Of a stretch of 5,223 bases of DNA, positions 1 to 5,223 are shown piece by piece. This DNA is from Candidatus Delongbacteria bacterium (GTDB lineage Bacteria > CAIWAD01 > BS150m-G50). The stretch is from contig JADHUQ010000158.1 in the NCBI GenBank assembly GCA_016784425.1, positions 1-5,223 on the forward strand, given 5' to 3'. The notes beneath the pieces were generated by a model that saw only the letters and a list, made by a program, of their open reading frames with translations, had not been told where the DNA came from and ran no database searches. How positions within the stretch are numbered: the first letter of the stretch is position 1; every line of letters begins with the position of its first letter. Position numbers and translations under genes: made by a program.

Positions 1-1566
1 AAGAGTGCCCCCCAGACAGCGGAACTCCACTATTCCCAGGGCATTCCGTCGCGTGATGTCAGGCAATATCAGTTGTTGCAGGACTTCGCCGACCTGGAAG
101 AGCTGAACAGCTGGCTGCTCGAGGAGCATGGGGTCGAGGTATCCGGCGATACTCTGCGTGACATCGATCAACGGGATGTCTACGGTGATTTTGTTCTGCA
201 GTTGAACAGCAGCGATCATGACCTTGCCATCCGCTATTCCGGCGATTTCATGCTCTATTACGCCTCTGAGAATACCGGTGAGATCCGTCATCTGATCAAG
301 GCCCGCACAATCTGGAACAGTTTTGTCGAGAGCAATTACCGTTCCGCCGAACCGGGTTTGATGTTCTGGTCGCATATGACCAGGATGAGTCCGTCCAACT
401 ATGTCGGACGGCCGATCGTCAGCACCAACCCCTGCGCCGAAATTCCGCTCGAGGATGGAGGTGCCTGCAATCTGGCGGCGCTCAACCTGTCCCGCTTCGT
501 TAAAAACGGTTTCGACGCTAAGGCTGAAATCGACTGGCAGCAGCTGGAGTTGGTCGCTTCGCATGTTATCCGGTTCCTCGACAATGTGGTTTCCTGGAAC
601 CAGATTCTGAATCCTCTGGAGAAACAGCGCCGAGCCGCCCTGGAAACACGCCGACTCGGTATGGGTGTGATGGGTATCGCTGATATGTTCTTTCAGTTGG
701 GGATCGGTTATGACAGCGAAGAGGGTGTGGAGCTGATCGATAAGATCATGAATTTCATCGCCAATGCTGCCTATAGTACTTCCGCCCACCTGGCCAGTGA
801 GAAATCATCTTCTGAGATTTTCGACTATGAAAACTATATCAAGAATCCCTTCTTCCAGAATTCGTTAACAGCTGAAACACAGGAACTGATTCGGGACCGG
901 GGATTGCGCAATATAGCGCTGCTGACTATTGCACCCACCGGGACCATCTCCAATATTGCCCTCAGTTATCAGGGAGCCGACCGTAATTACGTCGGTGTCT
1001 CCGGTGGTGTGGAACCGGTGTTCGCACTATACTATGTGCGCCGGTCGGAGTCTTTCAACAACCGTAAGTTCAAGATCTTTCATTCGACGGTGCAAGCCTA
1101 TATCGACCGGAACCAGTTGGGGGACAAAATTGCTTTCACCGAAAACAACGATGAATTAAAAGCTCTGCTGCCAGACTATTTCTTCCGCACAGCCCACGAA
1201 GTGACCTCGGCCCGGCGGGTGGAAATCCAGGGGGTCTGTCAACGCAGTGTCGATCATAGCATCTCTTCGACGGTAAACCTGCCGGAGGATGTTTCGCCGG
1301 AAATCATCTCTAATATCTATCTGGACGCCTGGCACCACAACCTGAAAGGGATCACCATCTATCGTGATGGCAGTCGTTACCCGATCCTGACTGTGGCTGA
1401 GAAAACAAACTCTCCTTTCCAGGAGTCCTGCAAAAAGACCTTTCGCATTCGGATGAGTGCTGATGAAGAAATTGATGCGCATGGTGACGAGGTGATCCTG
1501 CTCGACGACGGCACGCTCACCACGGTTTATCATTTCATGAACCGGCTGCAAGCCGAGAACAATTAA
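1..1566 (+). CDS. nrdJa: Adenosylcobalamin-dependent (class II) ribonucleotide reductase, catalytic subunit NrdJa, 5'-truncated
   Basis: This is the C-terminal 521 residues of a class II ribonucleotide reductase, which makes deoxyribonucleotides in the cytoplasm using a thiyl radical generated from adenosylcobalamin. The reading frame is open from base 1, so the true start lies upstream; the TTG at 73 is internal. Residues 143-147 (N-P-C-A-E) hold the catalytic Asn, Cys145 and Glu. Cys156, in the GACNLAALNL stretch, lies 11 residues after Cys145, the spacing I recall for the redox partner in class II enzymes. APTGTIS at 311-317 matches the phosphate-binding loop, GVEPVFA follows it, and residues 407-459 (QRSVDHSISSTVNLP through ITIYRDGSR) are the typical NrdJ C-terminal barrel segment. 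The other redox cysteine expected near the N-terminus must lie outside the window. The last 62 residues (460-521) are not recognised. There is no TSCPD domain or zinc-finger tail; these are on the next gene. Family assignment is very secure; the subunit name rests on the split arrangement. Confidence 0.95.
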   Translation, partial: KSAPQTAELHYSQGIPSRDVRQYQLLQDFADLEELNSWLLEEHGVEVSGDTLRDIDQRDVYGDFVLQLNSSDHDLAIRYSGDFMLYYASENTGEIRHLIKARTIWNSFVESNYRSAEPGLMFWSHMTRMSPSNYVGRPIVSTNPCAEIPLEDGGACNLAALNLSRFVKNGFDAKAEIDWQQLELVASHVIRFLDNVVSWNQILNPLEKQRRAALETRRLGMGVMGIADMFFQLGIGYDSEEGVELIDKIMNFIANAAYSTSAHLASEKSSSEIFDYENYIKNPFFQNSLTAETQELIRDRGLRNIALLTIAPTGTISNIALSYQGADRNYVGVSGGVEPVFALYYVRRSESFNNRKFKIFHSTVQAYIDRNQLGDKIAFTENNDELKALLPDYFFRTAHEVTSARRVEIQGVCQRSVDHSISSTVNLPEDVSPEIISNIYLDAWHHNLKGITIYRDGSRYPILTVAEKTNSPFQESCKKTFRIRMSADEEIDAHGDEVILLDDGTLTTVYHFMNRLQAENN

Positions 1567-1568
1567 GG
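1565..1568 (+). promoter_or_regulatory. Ribosome binding site of nrdJb
   Basis: AAGG overlaps the nrdJa stop codon and lies six bases before the ATG at 1575. A start site embedded in the end of the previous gene points to translational coupling of the two subunits. The match is short but supports the chosen start. Confidence 0.5.
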
Positions 1569-1574
1569 TCTGCC

Positions 1575-2192
1575 ATGATTGAACTGAAAAATGTCCGTCC
1601 CCGCATCCGGGAAGTGGCCCAGGAAAGACCTTTACAGCAGTCCCCCGACAGCGTTGTCCAGCGACCGGAGACGGTCGAAGCGCGTGTCTATAAATTGAAG
1701 AGCGGCTTCGTCAGTCATAGCGTCTATGTAACCATGGGATACATCTGGGAGGGTTCACACCCCCGTCCCATCGAGATATTCATCAACAGCAAGGACCTGA
1801 CCCGGGCCGCTGAGTACGCGGTTCTGACCCGGTTGATTTCCGCAATCTTCCGTAAAGCCTCCGATCCGACCTTCATCCTGGAAGAGTTAAAATCTATCCA
1901 CGATCCCAACGGCGGCTATATCAAGAAATCCGGTTATGTCCACTCCTTCTACAGTGAAATTGCAGATGTAATCGAGAAGTTCTTCAACGACATGAAACTG
2001 CTGACCATGGCTCAACCGCAGATTGCCGAAACGGTCGAAGTAATCCAACAGGTGGCGGTTTCCGAGAGCGATGAAATCGATAATCTGGCCTACAAAATCT
2101 GCCCCGAATGCCAGCAGCGAACCCTCTGCAACGAGAATGGGTGCCCTACCTGCATGCATCCGGATTGTAACTATACTAAATGCGACAAGTAA
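1575..2192 (+). CDS. nrdJb: Class II ribonucleotide reductase accessory subunit NrdJb (TSCPD domain plus Cys-rich tail)
   Basis: A 205-residue protein corresponding to the C-terminal part of one-piece NrdJ, encoded separately as in Pseudomonas aeruginosa, where NrdJa and NrdJb are both needed for activity. Residues about 37-140 form the TSCPD-like domain: VYKLKSGF, then IEIFINSKDL at 66-75, LTRLISAIFRK at 84-94 and FILEELKSIHDPNGGY at 100-115, which closely recall Pseudomonas NrdJb. Residues 176-203 carry seven cysteines (C176, C179, C185, C190, C193, C198, C203), including CPEC and CPTC pairs. In NrdJ proteins this tail is thought to re-reduce the active-site disulfide and may bind zinc. The N-terminal 35 residues look like a flexible lead-in. 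The gene begins eight bases after nrdJa in another frame, almost certainly the same operon. A frameshift in a once-fused gene is the alternative, but the own start, AAGG site and N-terminal extension favour a genuine split. It is somewhat shorter than the roughly 230 residues I recall for Pseudomonas NrdJb. Confidence 0.9.
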   Translation: MIELKNVRPRIREVAQERPLQQSPDSVVQRPETVEARVYKLKSGFVSHSVYVTMGYIWEGSHPRPIEIFINSKDLTRAAEYAVLTRLISAIFRKASDPTFILEELKSIHDPNGGYIKKSGYVHSFYSEIADVIEKFFNDMKLLTMAQPQIAETVEVIQQVAVSESDEIDNLAYKICPECQQRTLCNENGCPTCMHPDCNYTKCDK

Positions 2193-2323
2193 CCCCTCAA
2201 CCGCTTGTTGCATCACGATTGGCTCTGGCCCGACTGACTTCCAGATTACTATATACAGTGCGATGCGGGATGGGGTCAACCTGTCGAAATCAACCTCTTT
2301 TACATGGCTGAACGGTTTACTCC

Positions 2324-2352
2324 TTGAAGCCCTCTCTGGGACTGCCTATATT
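2324..2352 (+). promoter_or_regulatory. Candidate sigma70-type promoter for the PPC-repeat gene
   Basis: A -35-like TTGAAG (2324-2329, four of six matches to TTGACA) is followed after exactly 17 bases by a -10-like TATATT (2347-2352, five of six matches to TATAAT). Transcription would start near 2359, giving a leader of about 95 nt. The spacing is ideal and it is the best match I saw in the gap, but such matches also occur by chance, and the sigma-factor consensus of this lineage is unknown. Confidence 0.4.
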
Positions 2353-2444
2353 ATTGTCAGGTCTGGCTGGAGGAAACCCGCTGTCAGTTCTTTCAATTCC
2401 CTCTTAGTATTCCTTCGAACCACAGTCAGCTAATAACAATCCAT

Positions 2445-2450
2445 GGAGGA
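2445..2450 (+). promoter_or_regulatory. Ribosome binding site of the PPC-repeat gene
   Basis: GGAGGA ends three bases before the ATG at 2454, a near-perfect anti-Shine-Dalgarno match at slightly short spacing. It fixes the start, which also gives a proper signal peptide. The ATG at 2443, which overlaps this site, is in another frame and opens nothing useful. Confidence 0.75.
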
Positions 2451-2453
2451 GAT

Positions 2454-2513
2454 ATGCGTAAAGTAGCATGGTTCGTTATTATATCTGCGTTGATCGCCGG
2501 CACCCTCACCGCC
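2454..2513 (+). other. Signal peptide of the PPC-repeat protein
   Basis: Residues 1-20: a short basic start (MRK), a hydrophobic core (VAWFVIISALIAG) and a small-residue end TLTA before KEW, consistent with signal peptidase I cleavage after Ala20. Cleavage after Gly16 is an alternative. There is no lipobox cysteine, so a lipoprotein is unlikely. Confidence 0.8.
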
Positions 2514-5223
2514 AAGGAGTGGCTGGGTGATCAGAAGGTTGCACCAGGCGAAAAGAGCGCTGTCCCGGAATTTGCCCCACCACAGCTGCGGAGTGATCTT
2601 CTCCCGGCACCACCCTACACCGGAGCGTTGGAACCGGCCAATTCCTCGACACCAACAGAGTACACCAAACCTGAGAAACAGATTGAGCAGCTCAAAGCTG
2701 CGGGTCTGCCGATACCACAGGAACTGGCAGCTGCCACCGGCCGACACAACCGGCTTGATCTTCCCCGGGACCGCAGCCGGGAGCGGCAGGGTGGGGATAC
2801 TATCGCAGAGGCAGTCACGGTTCCACTGGACACAACCGTCACCGGGACCACAATTGGATACAATGACGATTATGATGAAGTATGCCCTTACACCGGTTCC
2901 ACTTCAGCAGATGTGGTCTACCTGCTCACCCTGGCGGAGGATACCGGGGTGATCCTTGACCTTTGCGACGCAGATTATGACTCCAAAATGTATGTTTACG
3001 ATGAGGCGTTGAACCTGCTGGGGTGTAGTGACGATGACTGTGGATTACAGTCCATGCTGGTTCTGTCTGTCCCGGCCGGAGACGCATATATTGTGGTGGA
3101 CGGTTATGGCGGACAGGATGGTGCTTACACACTCACACTGTCGGAGTTTATCCCCTCCGGCGGTGATTTCTGTGATGATCCTATCCCGATAGAGGAGCTG
3201 CCCTACAGTACAACCGGAACTACCATCGACAATACTAACAGCTACGGCAGCTCTTCACCAGACGAATGGTATGGAGTGGAGATACTGGAATCCGGAAATA
3301 CTCTGATGTCCATGTGTGGAGACGTTACCGACTACGATTCCTACCTGCGTATTCTGGATGGAGATTGTGTGACCGAAATCGCCTCCAACGACGATGCCTG
3401 CGGCCTGGTTTCAGAATTGACAGTTTACCTGGAGCCGGGCGACTACTCCATCTGTGTTGAGGGGTTTTCCAGCGGCTCCGGAAACTTTTCCCTCGATGTG
3501 AGTCATAGTCCCTTTACACCGGGGCAGGGTGATTTCTGTGGCGACCCCTGGATTGTTGATGCCTTCCCCTACAGCGTGAGCGATGCAACTACAGATAACA
3601 TTGACACCTTCGGAAATACATCGCCGGACGAGTGGTACAGCTTTGATCTCATCGAGGAGGGTCTGATCAACATCTCCCTCTGTAACGGGACGACGTTGAA
3701 CACCTTTATCCACCTGCTGGCGGATGATTGTTCCACGGTACTCGCTACCAACGATTACGGTTGTGGCGACTGGGGCGATCCCTCCTTCATGGTGGAATTT
3801 CTCCAGCCGGGAACCTACCTGCTCTGCGTTGAGGGTTATTGGGACAACGCCGGCGACTACACTCTCGAGCTGGACTTCGAGCCCTTTACACCGGGAGCAG
3901 GAGACTTTTGCGACGATCCTCACCTGGTACCGGAGTTGCCGTTCGACGTGACGGCCACCAACCTGGACAACATCGATACCTATGGCAACGACTCACCGGA
4001 TGAATGGTACAGCTTCGAAATCCTGGAGGAGGGACTGGTCACTATCTCCCTCTGCGAAGGGACAACTTTTGACTCCTTCATACACCTGCTGTCTGGTGAC
4101 TGCACAACGCCACTCTTTACAGACGATTACAGCTGTGGCACCTGGGGTGATCCTTCCTACATGATGCGCCTGCTGCAGCCGGGCACCTACCAGCTCTGTG
4201 TTGAAGGTGCCTGGGGCGTGATTGGTGGTGATTACACCCTTTCGATAGAGTGGGAGGAGTTCGATCCACCCCCCGGCGAATATTGTGAGTCTGCCATTCA
4301 GATCCCGTTCCTGCCGTATGAAGCGCAGGAGACCACCTCAAATAATCTCGACACCTACGGCAACCCTTCCCCCGACGAATGGTATCAGTTTTCCCTGCCG
4401 GTTGAGGGAAACGTTCTGATCTCCCTGTGTGACGGCGGTACCAATTACGACTCCTACCTGCGACTACTGAGCGAGGATTGTAACAGCGAGATCGTTTCCA
4501 ACGACGATGCCTGCGGTCTCCAGTCGGAGCTGGATCTATTCCTGAGCAATGGCACTTACATGATCTGCGTCGAGGGATACAGTTCCGGGAGTGGTGATTA
4601 CAGTCTCGATGTCACCACCGACGCCCCCAGCCAGGGTGACAGCTGCTTTGACCCCTTCTTCATTGAGGAATTTCCCTGGAGTATCGAATGGTATACCTTC
4701 GGTTACAGCGATACTGGGTTCGAGCCATCATCTGATGTCTACTACCGGTTCCTGCTGGAAGAGGAGGGGATCTATACCTTCACCACCTGTATGGAGGAAA
4801 CCTACGAGGGCTACTTTGATACCAGGTTGCTGATCCTGGCGGAGGACTGTGAGACCATCATCTACATCAACGATGATGATTGCGGAGGAGCCTATGACAA
4901 CTGGTCCACGATTACCACCTGCCTGCCTCAGGGTCTTTACTACCTGGTGATCGAGGGTTATGGAACCGCTTCGGGTAACTACCAGCTGGAAGGTTTCTAT
5001 GTGGGTGAATGCGACCCCTGTTATCCACCGGATTGTCCCGACTGGGGTATCGCTGAGGTTGAGCCCAACAACGGCAGCAACGGCAACCCGCCCGCTTACG
5101 ACAGTATCGCACCGGGGGAAATCCATTGTGGCGGTATCTGGTCCAGCGCCTATACCCGCGACTCCGACTGGTATCAGTTTGAGGTTGAGGCTGGCACTGA
5201 ACTGGAATTCTTCCTCGACGGCG
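2454..5223 (+). CDS. Large secreted protein of tandem Cys-rich PPC-like beta-sandwich repeats, 3'-truncated
   Basis: The frame is open without a stop for 923 codons to the window edge, so the full protein is larger. Residues 1-20 are a signal peptide, so it is exported. Residues 21-120 are a Pro-rich, charged linker. Six repeats follow: residues 121-232, 237-358, 359-482, 483-607, 608-727 and 728-852. A cysteine cluster CDPCYPPDC (853-861) precedes a seventh domain from 868 that begins EVEPNNG and contains DSDWYQF, as in canonical bacterial pre-peptidase C-terminal (PPC) domains. Repeat hallmarks are GDFCDDP at the start, SPDEWY, SLC, a D-x-x-(L/I) strand, NDD-x-CG and a closing PGTY-x-x-CVEG then GDYTL. 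There are 33 cysteines, none before residue 121, no lysine after 178 and only six arginines after that. PPC-type domains usually flank secreted peptidases or act in surface binding; no enzyme domain is visible here. Function is unknown; a surface adhesin or exoenzyme stalk is inference. A sorting or anchoring domain may lie beyond the edge. Confidence 0.9.
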   Translation, partial: MRKVAWFVIISALIAGTLTAKEWLGDQKVAPGEKSAVPEFAPPQLRSDLLPAPPYTGALEPANSSTPTEYTKPEKQIEQLKAAGLPIPQELAAATGRHNRLDLPRDRSRERQGGDTIAEAVTVPLDTTVTGTTIGYNDDYDEVCPYTGSTSADVVYLLTLAEDTGVILDLCDADYDSKMYVYDEALNLLGCSDDDCGLQSMLVLSVPAGDAYIVVDGYGGQDGAYTLTLSEFIPSGGDFCDDPIPIEELPYSTTGTTIDNTNSYGSSSPDEWYGVEILESGNTLMSMCGDVTDYDSYLRILDGDCVTEIASNDDACGLVSELTVYLEPGDYSICVEGFSSGSGNFSLDVSHSPFTPGQGDFCGDPWIVDAFPYSVSDATTDNIDTFGNTSPDEWYSFDLIEEGLINISLCNGTTLNTFIHLLADDCSTVLATNDYGCGDWGDPSFMVEFLQPGTYLLCVEGYWDNAGDYTLELDFEPFTPGAGDFCDDPHLVPELPFDVTATNLDNIDTYGNDSPDEWYSFEILEEGLVTISLCEGTTFDSFIHLLSGDCTTPLFTDDYSCGTWGDPSYMMRLLQPGTYQLCVEGAWGVIGGDYTLSIEWEEFDPPPGEYCESAIQIPFLPYEAQETTSNNLDTYGNPSPDEWYQFSLPVEGNVLISLCDGGTNYDSYLRLLSEDCNSEIVSNDDACGLQSELDLFLSNGTYMICVEGYSSGSGDYSLDVTTDAPSQGDSCFDPFFIEEFPWSIEWYTFGYSDTGFEPSSDVYYRFLLEEEGIYTFTTCMEETYEGYFDTRLLILAEDCETIIYINDDDCGGAYDNWSTITTCLPQGLYYLVIEGYGTASGNYQLEGFYVGECDPCYPPDCPDWGIAEVEPNNGSNGNPPAYDSIAPGEIHCGGIWSSAYTRDSDWYQFEVEAGTELEFFLDG
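2814..3149 (+). repeat. PPC-like repeat 1 (residues 121-232), divergent
   Basis: It starts VTVPLDTTVTGTT and contains DEVCPYTGSTSADVVY, then DLCDADYDSKMYVYD and a YIVVDGY closing strand. It has four cysteines rather than five: both the opening cysteine and the one in the closing strand are missing, while a CPYTG cysteine is added. I recall the CPYTGSTS-type variant from many secreted proteins of uncultured bacteria. It holds the last lysine of the visible protein (residue 178). Confidence 0.75.
3162..3527 (+). repeat. PPC-like repeat 2 (residues 237-358), type A
   Basis: Runs from GDFCDDP through SPDEWYGVEIL, DYDSYLRILDGDC, ASNDDACG and ICVEGFSSGSG. It has five cysteines. It is most like repeat 5, sharing SNDDACGL-x-SEL, DSYLR and SSGSG; a 20-base stretch at 3384-3403 recurs exactly at 4497-4516. 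Confidence 0.85.
3528..3899 (+). repeat. PPC-like repeat 3 (residues 359-482), type B
   Basis: Runs from GDFCGDP through SPDEWYSFDLIEEG, SLCNGTTLNTFIHLL, TNDYGCGDWGDPSF and LLCVEGY. It has five cysteines. It is most like repeat 4, sharing FIHLL, the CG-x-WGDPS insertion and the FTPG-x-GDFC linker; the linker has a 14-base identity between 3510-3523 and 3882-3895. Confidence 0.85.
3900..4274 (+). repeat. PPC-like repeat 4 (residues 483-607), type B
   Basis: Runs from GDFCDDP through SPDEWYSFEILEEG, SLCEGTTFDSFIHLL, DDYSCGTWGDPSY and QLCVEG. It has five cysteines. Twenty-five of its 125 residues are Asp or Glu, against one Arg and no Lys. Closest to repeat 3. Confidence 0.85.
4275..4634 (+). 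repeat. PPC-like repeat 5 (residues 608-727), type A
   Basis: Runs from GEYCESA through SPDEWYQFSLPVEG, SLCDGGTNYDSYLRLL, SNDDACGLQSEL and ICVEGYSSGSGDYSLDV. It has five cysteines. Closest to repeat 2, three units upstream. Confidence 0.85.
4635..5009 (+). repeat. PPC-like repeat 6 (residues 728-852), divergent
   Basis: It opens GDSCFDP but lacks SPDEWY, having SSDVYYRF instead. The CVEG cysteine is replaced (LVIEGY), and a cysteine appears one strand earlier in TTCLPQG, so the count stays at five. This looks like a relocated disulfide partner. Confidence 0.75.
5055..5223 (+). repeat. PPC domain 7 (from residue 868), incomplete
   Basis: EVEPNNGSNGNPPAYDS, APGEIHCGGIW, then RDSDWYQFEVEAGTELEFFL. 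This matches the canonical PPC opening (E-P-N-D/N, G-x-I, D-x-D-W/Y-Y-x-F) better than repeats 1-6. The window ends about halfway through the domain. Confidence 0.75.

Larger units (their letters stand above)
2193..2453. other. Intergenic region between nrdJb and the PPC-repeat gene
   Basis: These 261 bases have no convincing coding sequence. I looked for an intrinsic terminator after nrdJb and found only weak 3-4 bp stems without a following T-run. The second half contains a promoter candidate and the first bases of a leader of roughly 95 nt. A frame open across the region continues a shadow of nrdJb and encodes nothing recognisable. Confidence 0.6.

Noticed and set aside
73..1566. Starting the reductase gene at the TTG at 73
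   Set aside because: The frame is open to base 1 with reductase-like sequence, and the N-terminal part of the enzyme is missing, so 73 is internal.
2198..2210. Possible terminator hairpin (CAAC, five-base loop, GTTG) just after nrdJb
   Set aside because: The stem is only 4 bp, not GC-rich, and has no T-run after it.
2229..2269. Imperfect inverted repeat (CCCGACTG with CAGT and CGGG)
   Set aside because: Needs a six-base bulge and a long loop and has no T-run; compatible with chance.
2276..2296. Direct repeat TCAACCT spaced by seven bases, as a possible operator
   Set aside because: Seven bases repeated once is expected by chance at this scale, and it matches no known binding site such as an NrdR box.
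2071..2433. Open frame on the plus strand overlapping the end of nrdJb and most of the intergenic region
   Set aside because: More than a third of it lies in the wrong frame of nrdJb, it has no ribosome binding site at its start, and its product has no recognisable domain or gene-like composition.
3411..3923. Minus-strand open frame of 170 codons opposite the PPC repeats
   Set aside because: It is antisense to a long, clearly conserved repeat frame. Repeated coding sequence gives such shadows, and similar ones appear opposite other repeats.

Overview
The window is bacterial DNA of moderate GC content, a little over half by eye, with two unrelated parts and all genes on the plus strand. The lineage cannot be fixed from 5 kb. 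A cobalamin-dependent ribonucleotide reductase beside a large secreted, cysteine-rich beta-repeat protein fits uncultured groups around the Fibrobacteres-Chlorobi-Bacteroidetes assemblage, such as Zixibacteria-, Eisenbacteria- or Krumholzibacteria-like bacteria. That placement is from memory of similar proteins, not from a search.

Bases 1-2192 hold a class II (adenosylcobalamin-dependent) ribonucleotide reductase split into two genes. The first, nrdJa, enters the window already open and keeps 521 residues of its catalytic subunit, with the active-site Asn-Pro-Cys-Ala-Glu motif, the partner cysteine 11 residues later and the APTGTIS loop. Eight bases after its stop begins nrdJb, a 205-residue subunit with the TSCPD-like domain and a seven-cysteine tail. 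Together they would reduce ribonucleotides to deoxyribonucleotides, with NrdJb probably supplying the C-terminal redox cysteines that one-piece NrdJ enzymes carry on the same chain.

Bases 2193-2453 are non-coding. I see no convincing terminator for nrdJb. There is a reasonable sigma70-like promoter at 2324-2352 and a strong Shine-Dalgarno just before the next gene, so the downstream gene is probably a separate transcription unit.

Bases 2454-5223 are the first 923 codons of a very large gene that runs off the right edge. It encodes a signal peptide, a Pro-rich charged linker of about 100 residues, six tandem beta-sandwich repeats of about 110-125 residues resembling bacterial pre-peptidase C-terminal (PPC) domains, a short cysteine cluster, and the start of a seventh, more canonical PPC domain. 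The repeat region is very acidic, has no lysine after residue 178, and carries five cysteines in each of repeats 2-6. Repeats 2 and 5 resemble each other, as do 3 and 4, an A-B-B-A order. No catalytic domain is visible in the part present. I found no RNA gene, mobile element, CRISPR array or clear new multi-gene system; the large repeat protein is the most unusual item.
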